Below, one piece after another: positions 1-35,889 of a stretch of 64,000 bases of DNA. Position 1 is the stretch's first letter; each line of letters starts with the position of its first letter. The stretch comes from Mastigias papua (taxonomy: Eukaryota; Cnidaria; Scyphozoa; Rhizostomeae; Mastigiidae). The position numbers and the translations under genes were made by a program. Where the stretch lies: NCBI GenBank assembly GCA_964019165.1, contig OZ025270.1, positions 6,286,644 through 6,350,643 on the forward strand. The letters run 5' to 3'. The notes below the pieces were generated by a model, which was not told the origin of the DNA, searched no databases, and was given only the letters and a program-made list of their open reading frames with translations.

Positions 1-519
1 ACAGGTCTTGCTAAAAGAATATTCCTACAATAATTTAGACTATATATATAATGAAAATATGAAAATGAAACTAAATGACAAAAACCCAACATTTGAAGCT
101 GCTATATTGAATGTATACAGATACAATAGTCAGTTCAAGGCTCCAAGAAAAGGTTTCATTTATGGAATGTATTTTACCTTCACCAAATTGAGATTGAGAT
201 ACAAGAAGCAGTCCCATTTCTCTCATCCCTTCCTCTTGGGCAGTGAAGCAGCAGATATGCAATTTGACTGAGGACCATATGAACCACCTAAAACCACAAT
301 GCTACATACAATAATAGTAGCATAAAGCAGTCATAAGAATAAACGTGAATAACACATCTCTAGCAAACAAGAACAGCAATGTAGCTTTGCTCTACAACAA
401 CTTGCATTATATTGTAATGAAGAAGCAACTGTAGCACTACCAAACACGGCTATTTTGCAACAAAGATAAGTCAATGTACAAACAGACAATGCGATAAGAA
501 TGGCTGATATCTAAATACG

Positions 520-783
520 TTAGCAAGAAAGTAAGACATGTAATAAGTGAAAGAGGTAAGCAAGAAAACCACTCTGGTGAGTACGATCAGAACTGGCAAG
601 GAGACTCAGGGCTTCAAACATAGGGTAGTGACGTGTACAGGGCACCATAACCAGTAAGAGGCAGCAAAATATAAACAAGACCATGCTACCAGGTTCTATA
701 CTCATTTGAGAGGTGAATGATTTAACCTGAAATCTAATCTTTATTGAAGAACAAACATTGATGCACAGGGGCATACTTAGCAT
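520..783 (-). CDS. possible terminal exon of the NALF-like gene
   Basis: An 87-codon frame ends in a stop. It has a short Cys-containing stretch, one strongly hydrophobic segment (about residues 33-50, SMVLFIFCCLLLVMV) and about 35 further residues. NALF/FAM155 proteins end with a second membrane segment close to the C-terminus followed by a short tail, so position and layout fit the last exon of the gene at 2563-4673. Candidate acceptors lie at CTCCAG near 797 and TTTCAG near 732. None matches the phase of the donor at 2562, so at least one intervening exon is missing from this model. This is inference only; the frame could also be chance. Confidence 0.35.
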   Translation of the reverse strand: MLSMPLCINVCSSIKIRFQVKSFTSQMSIEPGSMVLFIFCCLLLVMVPCTRHYPMFEALSLLASSDRTHQSGFLAYLFHLLHVLLSC

Positions 784-840
784 GATTTGTCTGGAGGGTG
801 TATTAAACTTGCTCTAAAAACCATGATGTATTGTGTTATA

Positions 841-1004
841 CAGTGGCGGTTTGAGGGATCGCGGGGCCTGGGGCCGAAGTCATCTGCGGGCTCTTGTTTG
901 AAAGTGTCTGAGATTTCTCTTCACTTTTTTCCTAGACGCGGGGCCCCTTCTGGATTACCAAAAGCGCGGGGCCTCGGGCCATGGCCCCCCTAAAACCGCC
1001 AGTG
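841..1004. mobile_element. hAT-like MITE (164 bp)
   Basis: The element begins CAGTGGCGGTTTGAGGG and ends CCTAAAACCGCCAGTG, imperfect terminal inverted repeats of the hAT type (CAGTGGCGG). It is flanked by GTGTTATA (833-840) and GTGTAATA (1005-1012), an 8-bp target duplication with one mismatch. The interior is G/C-rich (GCGGGGCC runs) and has no coding capacity. Confidence 0.7.
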
Positions 1005-2562
1005 GTGTAATATAGTGGAAAATGTCGCAAATAGCTCGTAACAACATTCTCAAGTCGCTATAAAATATACTGTCAAGTACTACTTCTTGCTCATGACATA
1101 TGACATATAATGTGCAGCTTTCTTATAGCCTTTTAAACAGCAAAGTAGGAGTGTCCTCAAGAACGACCTAGACAGTTTGGTAAAAGAAAATTTGCAGCTA
1201 AAAGTCTCACACAAATTGAAAATGATAATGTGATCATTCAAATAAATAGCGTTTCTTTTCTTCTGTCAACAATATGGAGTAGATAACTCTAGAAAAATGG
1301 ATATACCAAGGTGCATAGCAGATAGAAACAATAGATTAAACAAGTTTCTCATATCAGCTTATAATTGACTCTTAATTGCTTCACCTATCCTTTCTGGTCT
1401 GCTTCAGTTTGAGTAGTAATGATTCTACCAGGTAGTTGGAAGAATGAGTTGTTAAGAAGGAAACAGACAAAGAGCAATGAACATGCACATATAAGTCTGC
1501 CTTCCATCTGGATTTAAAGAACTATCAAACATTGCTAGCTTAAATTTATTGGTATGCTAATAAAATTTTTTTCATGGAGGCTTTTCAATGAGATGCGTGC
1601 TATCGCGCATGAGCACCCAGGCATGCGCCCAGCTCAGTTCATGCGCTCAATATGCCCACGCCCTTGCAAACGCCCTCGCAAACGCCCTCGCACATCTATT
1701 TACACGGACGACAGACCGCCCTCGCAAAATCCTGGTTTAGCCCCCAACAATTATGATTGGGCACTCAATTTTAGATAGAGAGCATTGCCAAACGTCAATA
1801 ACTGTACATGCGCTTATCATGGAAAGTCTTCCGCACAGAGACTGAAGGAAGTAGGTTCACATTTGTAAACCTGTCTGTGCGATGTGCTCAAGATCAAACG
1901 GTGTAACCGTTTGGTGTAAAGTAAGTGTGAAGTGTTAATAACGCACTTCAGCATAACTAGGTTTTGCCAAAAACTTTTGTCGCTCAATCGCCCTCCGAGA
2001 CTAATTTGCGCGGGCGATGTACTCCCCTGTTGACAATTTTTTCAAAAAAAGCACTGCATGTGACTAGTTTACTCCTTGAAAGGTCTGGTAATGCAATGAA
2101 TAAGGGAAAAGACAATAATAAAGCTCTGAAAAAACGTCAGTTGTTTAAGTCTGGAACCATTCTAATAAAGATCTTACAACCTTGATACAGTCAAGCACAT
2201 TGGTTTTTATACCTTCCCATTTTCCCTACAATTTCTCTACTAAATCCAAATCATCCATTAAACTTATCCCTAAATCATTTGTACGCTTTCAATGCCAACA
2301 TAATACTTGCAAACGTTAGGCATGAACCATTAAAATACATGGTACCAGCCAAAACTCTGCAATATTATATACCACTTTGGGCACTCAACAAAAGGTTGTA
2401 GTAGTTGCTGATTGACTGCAAGCTGGCTCAACAAAACCAACATGTATGCAGCATCAGTCAAGTAAATATGTAAGCAAACCAAAAAGAAAGTAAAAAGACA
2501 ACAGAAAACAAGGATGAAAAAGTTATCAAGATCATTGTTAATGAAGTAAACTTTATATATAC
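1005..2562. other. non-coding stretch, no gene seen
   Basis: No conserved coding exon was recognised. Around 1655-1692 there is a short tandem array of a 12-bp unit (CGCCCTCGCAAA, about three copies) in a locally GC-rich patch, probably part of a repeat. A missing exon of the NALF-like gene could lie here, but I could not pick it out. Confidence 0.4.
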
Positions 2563-4673
2563 CTTGTTCTTTTGGGCATTCAAATACGTGATAACCCCCA
2601 TAAGATTCTTCAGGTTGGAATGAAGGACAGCTTCTATATACTTCATAACATACATCTAAACATGGCTTCACTTCAGCTGTAAAGAGTTTCACCAAACATA
2701 GCCATAGCCTATAGGCCACCTGTTAAAGAAATTGCACCAATAAGGACTTCATGAAAAAGCTTAAGATTTATTCAAGTACAAAGAGACATATTTTTGGAAT
2801 ATGGAAAACGCAGATATTGCCCACTACACAAAATCTGAAAATGCTTCCATGAATATACCAAATACTACCATAGGATACTAACAAAGTCTTATTTAATTTC
2901 CATGTCTACATTTGCTGGGTGCATGAGAGGTCATTCCTGAATATATTGGGTATAAAGATTGCATAGCTGTAGTTTTGAATATATTTGTATAAGATATGTG
3001 TCACATTGTTTTCCACCCATGCATTCTTACACTTTATCAAGTACTAGCCACATTTTGACTAGTAGGTAGAGCAGAAAAATTGATGTTATATAGTTTTTGT
3101 TTCATCCTAAGGAGTATTGTTTACAATATGCTTACAATAACTGTCATGGTCTTGAAAACTTACATACAATGACTCTCAGGTCTTAAAATCTACCATATTT
3201 GAAGTATTTGTAGAGGACTAGGTTTCAAAGTACAAATGTGCTTGAAGTAACAGCCAAATTGACCAATATGCTAATTAGTGGTAGCATTTGCTCTAATTGT
3301 CACATGTACTATTTAGCACTATTTAGTCATTTTCACTATTCAGGAAACAAGCATGCAAGTTTTTGTGTGCATGGAGAGTTGGATTATTGCTTTGGCACCC
3401 ACTTGGGAATTTTGTGTTGTGTCAGACAGTTTGTGTAGCAAGGGTTTATCATTTTTCATCCTTTTGTTCTGTCTTGTTGTTGATGGGTATGAGCTGAGGG
3501 TATTTTTCTTGGCTGTGTGTACACAGTTAGATTGGGTGAGACTATTGTCAAATTAATATTGATTCTATCCACATCTACATAAAGTTTTGTGAATGAGCCA
3601 AAATGTCAGCCTAAAAATGGCAAAGCGATGTATCATTAACTACATACTTTTATAAAACTTTAGTAGCCATTAAGAACCATAGGGATCTTACTTTTTTGTG
3701 ATTCATGTTTGTGATTCATGTTTTTGACAAAAACTGTCTGATATATATTTGTTAATTTTTATTCAAAACACCCACTACAGCTTGAAAGTCAAACAGCAAT
3801 TGTGAATTCCCTTGTATCCAGACTGCAGGGTTTGTCAAGTGCACACTCCAGAGTTTTATTCACAAATGGTGCTGCATACCCTCAAATATGCATGGCAAGA
3901 TGTGACAGTGTGTGGTTTACAAGCTTAATTTGATTTCATAGCAAAATTTTTTCAGCTATCATAATGATAACCTGAGAAATATACAGAATATAGTCAAACT
4001 TATTTTACTTTGAAAGCCAAACAGTCAACTGCACACTTAAAGTGCACACTTGAGACTAAGTGCACACTTGCACACCTGACATTTTGCTCCTGCACACTTG
4101 AAATCTCGTCGAAAAAGGCCAAATTCTGCAGTCCGACCTTCAATGAGTGCACCAGACTTGATTTAAATGACAAACACTTACAAGACAATTTGAACAGTTC
4201 TTCCTCACAGAATATTTCTGACTGCAGTCAAAGCTTCTAACAGCAGAACAGAATGCATCAAAGGCCGCAGCTATCTCCGACAGTTTATTAGACACATGAT
4301 GTACATCACTGCATTTCAAGGTCACTGAACAATTTGTAGTAGCGTTGATCATATCTAGCTGCAATGCAGTCCGCCAAGACAAATCACTGCAAACACCAGC
4401 TGGGCTACCTAGCCAAGGACTTGCAAGTGAGACATTTAACTCTACATGAGGACTTCTTTGACAAGTACTATGGATGGTTTGGAAATCTATTGGTGAAAAA
4501 GTCACAGCTGAGGGTCTGGTTTGACATTTTCTGGAAGTGCAACCAATTTCAGGTAACAGCAACAGTACAAGCTCTGAAAGCAATATGAAATAACAGATGT
4601 CACCTAGGTGCATATTTTTACAACCGGTCCTTTCTTTTCTTCTTTCACAACAATAATGCTCAGGAAAAATCAT
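2563..4673 (-). CDS. NALF1: NALF/FAM155-like NALCN channel auxiliary factor (two exons)
   Basis: Two minus-strand exons join in phase 0: 4673-4182, then 2719-2563, with donor GTAAGT after 4182, acceptor TTTAACAG before 2719 and donor GTATAT after 2563. The first exon codes an N-terminal hydrophobic segment (about residues 20-40, YFILLSELVLLLLPEIG), then a luminal region with N-glycosylation sites (NVS, NAT, NCS). The second codes a Cys-rich block containing WLC, PCLDVCYEV, SCP and YGG. This order (KYSV-x-C, WLC, PC-x3-C-x5-CP, YGG) matches the NALF1/NALF2 (FAM155A/B) cysteine-rich domain. Family members bind the NALCN sodium leak channel at the membrane. The start ATG at 4673 is the first in frame, but a plausible acceptor (TTTCCAG, about 4691) sits just upstream, so an earlier 5' exon is possible. 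The C-terminus is not resolved. Only about 216 residues are covered. Confidence 0.7.
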
Positions 4674-5904
4674 CGTTGGCTCTGCATTCACTGGAAACAC
4701 AAGCCCAATGCCCCATAAGTGACAGCATGAAGCCTTCTATCTATGACAAAATGGGTATGTAGGCTGACAAAGCACTAACGGATGAATCCACTTTCACTTC
4801 AATTAAGGCTTCTTCACCAGTGTTCTTGGCCTTTTATGCACATAGACCTTGCAGCTCTTCTTGGCTAATAACAATAGGCCTAGATGCTCAAAAATACCAT
4901 CATAACTTTTAGCGCAGCGGCGCACATATAGGTCAAATGCGGAGCAGCTTTACTACTAACCGCAGGGGCAGTCGTGCCTAAAAATGAGTTTACAGGTATC
5001 TAACCCCCTCTTTTAGCAAAAGCTATTGGCCATCCTTTGGCTCGCCAATAAAAGTTGGCATAAACCACCCTGGCTTGTGTGCAATGACAGTGCTACATAC
5101 CAAGCGTAGATCCATGGAAGGAACCTGGAGACATGGCCCCCCAAGTAGTAATATTTTGTACTCTAAAATTTGTGTTCAGAGACATGCCGCATAGATTAGA
5201 CAAGAAAATGAATAAGAAATGTATTGAGCACTCTACACAACATTCCAAAAGTTTTAAAAGGGCATGGCTATGAAAAATTGCCCCATCTTTCCGAAATGGC
5301 TCCCCACAACCAACCTCTGGATCCCCCTATCCACTCAAGATCTTTCAACACGTCACTAGCCAACTGGAGTAACAAGCTGCAGCAACAAGTATCATTGTTC
5401 CATTTTCATTGTTCGTTTAATCATGGATAATATCTAAGAGAGAAGAGAAATAGTAAAGGGAATATTAAAGAGAGAATTAAAAGTTAACTAAAAGGAAGTA
5501 TCCTAATATCATTAAGTGTAAAATCTTAATATCATTAAGTGATAATTTCTCCTCCAAGCCTAAGAAAATCTCTTTCTTTAATGAATGAGAAATTTGCAAC
5601 ATTTTGGCCAATTCGATTGCCACTTTCATCCGGTGCTTTTGATTTATTCATTGTACATACCGTGATACATTCAGGAATATCTTTAACAGCAAGAAAAATT
5701 CCACATTGGTTAAACTAAGAACTTCTATTGCTTACGTCGCTACTCTTTATTTACCACAGCTAACTGTGGACTCTAACGAAAAATCTAGAAAAAGTATCGA
5801 TATCTTCCAATGCAGGCACTTACCTAACATCCTATGTAATCAAATGGCAAAGAAACATTAACAATCAACTACACAACAAAATGTGAACCCTGGACCAGAC
5901 TAAT

Positions 5905-6170
5905 CAGGATTAGACGGTTAACAATGGCTACGGCATATGATGAAATTGCACTCAGAAACACCAGCAAAGATCTGCCTTTGAAGAGTACCTAAGGAAAGCC
6001 AAAAGACCAAAAGGAAGACCAAAGACAACGCGGATGCAGATGATAATACAAGACCTTAGCTAAAATGAAGTCAAACTGGACCTATCAAGTGCAACAAAAA
6101 CATTAAATACGCTGTTTGAACTGACGCAATATGGAACTAACTGGAGCAACATTCTGAAACCCGAAGTGTA
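5905..6170 (+). pseudogene. LINE reverse transcriptase C-terminal remnant
   Basis: One frame reads AKRPKGRPKTTRMQM, then IIQDLS, a stop, and NEVKLDLSSATKTLNTLF. The GRPKTT...DL signature followed by a helical tail is typical of the 3' end of LINE ORF2. The frame is broken by stops, so this is a fossil fragment. Confidence 0.55.
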
Positions 6171-6216
6171 ATACTAATTGCGTGTTACGTAATAGCAGTG
6201 ACAGTAGTTAGTACAC

Positions 6217-6450
6217 ACCGTAAATCCCTGAATTAGCTATCCATCAAAAAGACATCCCAAATAATTCCCCATGCTAGCACTTTATATTTTTAATAAGCCC
6301 CCTCGAATAAGGTGATGAGGACCTTGGCATAGACTTATGGTTATATCTAGTCCAGGCGTTATCCTGCATGTAATGAAATTAAGATTTTTGTGGCATGTCA
6401 GATAACTGCATAACCCCCCCCCCCCCAGAAAACGTCCTCCCCTCGAATAA
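6217..6450. repeat. degenerate copy of the G-rich MITE family
   Basis: It starts ACACCGTAAATCCCTGAATTAGC and contains TAAGCCCCCTCGAATAAGG and CCCCTCGAATAAATCCCC, matching the terminal and internal motifs of the copy at 10454-10722. Its far end is unclear. Confidence 0.4.
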
Positions 6451-7714
6451 ATCCCCAATAGAGTACGAAAAGTTAATAAGCTCCCAAGGGGCTAATTCGA
6501 CGATCAAAGTTTCTACAAGGTGGAAATAGCTGGGTAGTGATTTGAGTATTAGGTATTGTTGTTCGACATTACTTTTCCTATATTTACTAATTTGTATATA
6601 CCCTTTATTACTGCTCAAAACTGCTGATATAATTACTTCTTACTTGTCTACCAGTGTAATTCGGATCCGCAAAGTTATCTTATATAAAATGGACTAAACA
6701 CAGTAGAAACCCCCATATAAGGGCCTGAGATTTTGAAATAAGCCTTTCCATGTTCTTATGAGTTGAAGTAGCTCCGACAATCTGGGTGTAGGTTCTAAAC
6801 ACAAATTTCATCACTGCAAATCCTGCCTATCACAGTTATATATGCAATGTTTCTAAAGCATACCATTAAACGTCTGCTGGCAATGACAAATTGCCTCATT
6901 ATTCGACAATACCTAAAATAGTATGCAAGTACCGTGAGTACCGTGTCCCAAACAATACCGTAGTTTTCTTGCTAACAGGGTGTCGAGTACGAATCATATG
7001 GTAAAACTGTTTAGGTATGTTTTAAGCGACCAAGTCACTTTTCGGCCTAGGGCCCCAACAAACTTGGCCGCGTCGACCTACAGTGGACGAGAATGGGGGT
7101 GTATGATGTTGTTGGCAATGGGAATGAAGTTGATCGGTTGACTGCCATCTGGTGATTGCGATGTGGGTTACCGCAATATCAATTGAAAAAAATTGATGCT
7201 CATAACTTGATAGAAACTGTGACGAAACAAAATTAACTCGCAAACAAATGTATGTATTTAGCAACTGTTGTCCATACCAGAGAGAACATATGATACATAT
7301 TATGATACATACAACACTAATTGTGCAAAATGCAGAAAAATATGGAGGAAATCTGTAAAGCTCGTATGTCAATCAATCGCTATAGCAATCAAACCCATTC
7401 TATTTGTTAATTCATAACAACACTTCCTTTATTATCAAATAGAAAAAAAACATTGAGAAATGACTAACATGACATGAATCTAGACTGGATAAAGGAGAGA
7501 AGTAAGAATTTGAGTTGGGGTGCTGATGTACCCTCAGTTCTACTACGCACAGCGGAGCCAGTGAGATGACATCGTCCAAATGACTCCTGCTATTTGAAAC
7601 TATAAAGGTAGTGGTTGCACAACGAGGCTTGTGACAGAACACCCGCGAGAATACTACTGCGTCATTTCACTGCAATAATTTTTTGAAAAATGCTACTTAC
7701 TCGAATACAATAAA

Positions 7715-7842
7715 TCATTGGATTAGCCCCCTTGGGGTTTATTTATCTGTTTTTTACTTTTTGGATTGGGGCTTATTCGAACAATTGGAAAGGGGACTTT
7801 TCAGACGGGGGGGGGGGGGTTAATGCGAGGATCTACAGTATG
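7715..7842. repeat. short degenerate copy of the G-rich MITE family
   Basis: GGATTAGCCCCCTTGGGG, then TTTTTGGATTGGGGCTTATTCG, and finally TTAATGCGAGGATCTACAG follow the order of motifs in the 10454-10722 copy. Internal sequence is deleted. Confidence 0.45.
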
Positions 7843-8435
7843 TCAAAATGTGGAGTAAAAAGGGCAAACGCCTAATGGTGCTCTAAGCAAGACGCAGTCA
7901 AAAGTGAAGGAAAATGATGCCTGGGTAATATCAGGGCTGCTGAAAAAATTTTCCAGGGTGAATACGTAGCAATTCTTCTTAGTCACTGAACACGATGGGG
8001 TCAGATAGAAGGTAGTACCTGGCTAGAACTTTTCAACTCTAGGGATCATACATAGATTACGTTGTCCCGTAGGAGAAGCGGATATGGTCCATGGTCGATC
8101 TGTTATGACGACAGGAGGAGAAGGGTTTCAAAAATTCGATATCACTCAACATTAGAAAAAGAGTGGGGGCTCTCGTTGAGACGACGTTGTTTATTAGGAA
8201 GAGGGAGGAGTACAAACAGTATACATATTGACGACGTAATACATGTATGATCGCTTACTAATCCAGTGTTTTAACCTAGAAAACTGCACTCTCTCACTCT
8301 CAGAACAATAGGGAAATATAATCCACAAAAAGTTTCTAACATTTTACTAAAGTAAAATCCACTCCTGGTCTCACTAAATGCATACAAACTAAACTATACG
8401 AGTTTTAAAACGATAAAAATGTACATTAATGTGTA

Positions 8436-8699
8436 TTACTCGTAAGCCATTTTACAAGTGGGAAACGTGTGTGCAGTACCAAAATGTGCTGCAGACTTCT
8501 GCACACCTCCATGAAAATGCACAAAAGGATCTGGCAAGGAAGTGGCTAGGTAGAACCCATTGGCCTGCCCTTCCTGAAAATAATAACTAGGAATTTCAAT
8601 GCCGGAATCTAGCCATGAGAGAATAGTCTTGAAATTTCTTTCAACAGAGAGTTCAGAAATATTCCTCTCCTCTGGACAAAGGCATTGTTCAATGTCCAT
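8436..8699 (-). CDS. unrecognised 87-codon ORF, possible exon
   Basis: The frame starts at an ATG and ends at TAA, with a protein-like mix of residues and no low complexity. It contains ILSWLDSGIEIPSYYF and SLPDPFVHFHGG. I recognise no family. It lies about 0.8 kb beyond the TFDP stop codon on the same strand. An internal acceptor-like site (TTATTTTCAG before EGQANG) could make it the terminal exon of another gene. No partner exon was found. It could equally be 3' UTR of TFDP or chance. Confidence 0.25.
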   Translation of the reverse strand: MDIEQCLCPEERNISELSVERNFKTILSWLDSGIEIPSYYFQEGQANGFYLATSLPDPFVHFHGGVQKSAAHFGTAHTFPTCKMAYE

Positions 8700-9515
8700 T
8701 CATTTCAGTGAAACAATAAGTTAATAACAGCTAAATCCAAGTAGTTGTACGCGTGTACTATCAAATATGGCCAGACGTACGGTAGGCCCCTAGAAGACTT
8801 AGGCCGCAATCAAGAGGTAACTAAAAGATCATGGCTGTAAACAAATACATTTATCGCACAGCTCTCCATACATATGTAATACTGACAGCAATCCATTCGA
8901 GGTTGCAAACACTCATACTGACAAAGATCAAGATAAGCGTTAAGGTGAATTCATTAACCGGTGTACAGGAATTTTGACGCACGTTCTCTCCGGTGCTTCT
9001 ATTACAACACTAAGAGCTTTCTGAATATCAGTGGAGATGACAAGGGCAATCACTACTGTCTATTGCCAGGATTATATACAATGCTCTTTCTATGTGAAAC
9101 TCAAACGAACCTAAAATAAGTTAGACTTTATCCAATGATTTAATAACAGTTCTTATTTAAATGGTACAAAAATAGCCTTCTGGACAATCTTGACAGATTC
9201 CAAGATGTCTATCAATCCTGATGAAGTCTAACATCAAAGCAGATTTGAGACTGGAAAACACGACCTGTACTAGCATCTTTTTGCATCCCTTAAGACCGTC
9301 GACACCAAACAACATACTGTTATTCTAAGAAAGTGAGGGGTTTATGTTTAAGGTAAAAACCGCTTGGCAGAAGCAGTGCAATTAACTTAATTACGTAAGT
9401 GAAGACTTAAAAATATGACAGCATTATCACTTTCAGCACATCATGGTAGTGCTTCGAAAGATTGCCCGCGTGAATCTTCTAGGTGGACATCAATTTACAA
9501 TAACATGATGCGAAC

Positions 9516-24970
<15,455 letters not shown>

Positions 24971-25412
24971 CTATCACATAAGCATCGAAATCGTATTGTC
25001 ATGTGCAATACACCGGCATATCTAAAAATTGTCCAAATGCTTGGTCGGGGTGAGGACTTCTTTGTTTGATGAGCTTTAGGTCAATGCCACGACTCACAAT
25101 ACTATTACTATTTGAGCTGTGGGCTCACTATCTTCCAGAAGACAGCCAAAAGAAGAGATTGTCCTTCTAATTAACTCTTGGTCAGGCAAGTCCAGCAAAT
25201 CTTGAATAGGGTACGGGAACTCTAAAGTGTCTCTGACCCGTGGTACTCTTCCCTTGCAATGAAGTGTTCTGGTTGCTGTCGAGCTAGGCTGCGCACAAAC
25301 GAGATTCGCGGCGGGGACGAATACTAGCAGCTGATTGGATAGTCTAGCATTTCCTGCGATTTACGCATGCGATTTGGACAAAGTGAGGGCAATTTTTTTT
25401 AGGCCGCTTCGT

Positions 25413-25421
25413 GGCGGGAAA
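25413..25421 (+). promoter_or_regulatory. E2F-type binding site upstream of TFDP
   Basis: GGCGGGAAA (TTTCCCGCC on the gene strand) matches the E2F/DP consensus TTTSSCGC. It lies about 440 bases upstream of the TFDP start codon at 24970. A second GC-rich patch, TTCGCGGCGGGGA at about 25306-25318, lies between. Autoregulation of DP by E2F/DP is inferred from the site alone; the transcription start is not known. Confidence 0.45.
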
Positions 25422-25429
25422 CTGAGAGA

Positions 25430-27394
25430 CCCTTTCCGATACAGAAAAATACGAAGTTCTGTCTGATCTCGAGTAAAAGTGAGGGGCATTTTGAATAGCG
25501 CCGGGTATTGGAAGCTTGCGTTATACTTTACAGGCAATAAAGCCAGGACAGTCGGAGAGGAATGTGGTATCTCGCAAACCCGCAGAGTCCAGAAAAAGTC
25601 ACGGCTCCACGTCTCTGAACCGAAGGACAATTTTCCTCTTTATGACGTGTTTGAGGAAGGTTTTGAAATTTGTATCAACAGTCCAGTTTCAGCAAAGTTT
25701 TTATATAATGCAACATCAACTGTGAAGGGCATAACCCACTTACAGTAAAAGCTTCCGAGACATACCCAATGCAGAGTTCAAAAACTTTGGCTAGTTTTGA
25801 TACATAAAAGAGGAAGGTTTATGATGAAGATTTGACTGCCGGAGGAAGGTTGGGCATTTTTCTGGACTCTGCAAGCCCGTAGCCAGAGTGATTATGTTGG
25901 GGCGGAGGGGGCACAGATAAGCTGAGCATTGCACGCGTCATCTGGATGGCCCAATAGCCCTCAGCGAAATAAGAGAAGGAATGGAAATATAAGTCTGTGA
26001 AAAACAGTCCTATAAAATTAATGGCCAGAGGGGAACTGGAATTGGCGACCCTTGAATTCTTGAGTTTTATGCGCCGAGAGTACTCTATCACTGAAAAATC
26101 CGGCCACAATTTCAAATGTGCTGATTTGGTCACTCATTCTCTCCCATTTTCACTTCACACGTTTTTTCTACATCTCGTAGTCTCTATTTACCCAAGGAAC
26201 TAATCTTGACTTTTAGCAATTCATGCTAAGTGTAATCCATACTTTTCTGTAAGTGAGATATTTTCCAATTTATCTTTTCTGAAGTTGAAGTATGACATCT
26301 TATCTTTGAATTGTATTTATGGACCTTAAATACGAATAATGCGTACATAATATCAATACTCAGGCGAAAATTTTAGGAGACTACAACTCTCGCACAAGCC
26401 CCACACTAGAGAAGTTCCCATTTCATGTCAAACAAGTGTTAATAAACCAAGGCTTACTGCCTGTTGTAAATTGGCATAAAACATATGCATTGTAAAAGAA
26501 ACATGCAAGCATTTTTTGTAAGGGACCGCTCTATAAGCAACCTACATGTAGAATGCCAACATATTTAACGAACTTATACTGCTAAAGGACAATTCCCTAA
26601 GGAACTTTCAATTTCAAAAAATTTTATAACAGCAAACAATCAAGTATTAAGAAGCCGGTTCCATTCATTTGCAGCCAAAACCAGCATAGATTGTTTGCTA
26701 TGCTTGTGTCAAGTGTTTTATTGGTCTTAAGTTATAGCCAAAAATTAAAGGCAAATTCAGAATTTTAATGTTTACTTGTGTCTGTACCATATGTATGGTA
26801 CTAAATGTGGAGTAAACAGTAAGGAGCGAACTTTTAGTACTACAATTTGACAACTGGAGGTCCAAAAATAAGGAACTTCTGGAACTAGGCCTTGAGCTAG
26901 GTTTCTTACATACAAAACCGTGTATTCGCTTGAAGAATTAACCAATGCTCACTATATACCACATACCATAAATGACGAACAGTTTGTGTGTGTCAGGTTG
27001 CAGCGTATTGTATCTACCGTACTATCATGCTAGTGATTAATAGACAAAGTTAGACACAGACACACAAACACACGCACACACACCAACACACAATCTGAGA
27101 CACAGAAACAAAGCCACAAAGACAAATAGACACAGACAGATAGTCTGATATTTCACACAATGGCAAATCAAAACTTAGCGCTCTCATTTAACGAACAGAG
27201 GAGTTAGTTTGCTAAAATGAAGGCACAGTTGAAACAATTGATTCTGGGTACATTTGGATTAAAAACTCAGTATAAAATCAACTGGAGGTTGAATTTCACT
27301 ATCAATGGGTCTACGAATCTTTCACTTGATCAATGCTCTATGGCAATGAGATGCCAAAAATGATTTCATAATCTATCGGGAAGATCAGTCAAGT
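25430..27394. other. intergenic stretch between TFDP and ferritin 1
   Basis: No convincing host exon was seen. Overlapping ORFs on both strands at 25361-25748 match nothing I recognise. An inverted repeat pair, GCAGAGTCCAGAAAAA (about 25582) and TTTTTCTGGACTCTGC (about 25856), suggests a small TIR element inside. CA-rich tracts occur at 27050-27140. The 3' UTR of ferritin 1 should lie just below 27395, but no clear AATAAA was picked out. Confidence 0.4.
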
Positions 27395-35747
<8,353 letters not shown>

Positions 35748-35889
35748 TCTAGAAGAAAGAGAAAGAGATTTGTCCCATAAGGAGGCTTAACCATCGTGAT
35801 TTCTGCACAGTCTAAGTCAAAATTTACCAATTTGTCACTGGAAAAATTTGATACTATACAAAACTTTCACGGCAATACACAAAATTCAC

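Larger units (their letters stand above)
4674..8435. other. intergenic stretch with repeat remnants
   Basis: No host gene was recognised. The stretch holds a decayed LINE tail (5905-6170) and two degenerate copies of the G-rich MITE family (about 6217-6450 and 7715-7842). The rest is AT-rich and featureless to me. A 5' exon of the NALF-like gene could be here. Confidence 0.4.

Noticed and set aside
25361..25748. Overlapping ORFs on both strands upstream of TFDP, considered as a divergent gene
   Set aside because: No known domain, no clear splice sites, and part of the region is bounded by an inverted repeat.
35830..35850. CAGTGA on the ferritin 1 strand as an iron-responsive element loop
   Set aside because: The bases flanking the loop (TTTTC and CAAAT) do not pair as a canonical upper stem.
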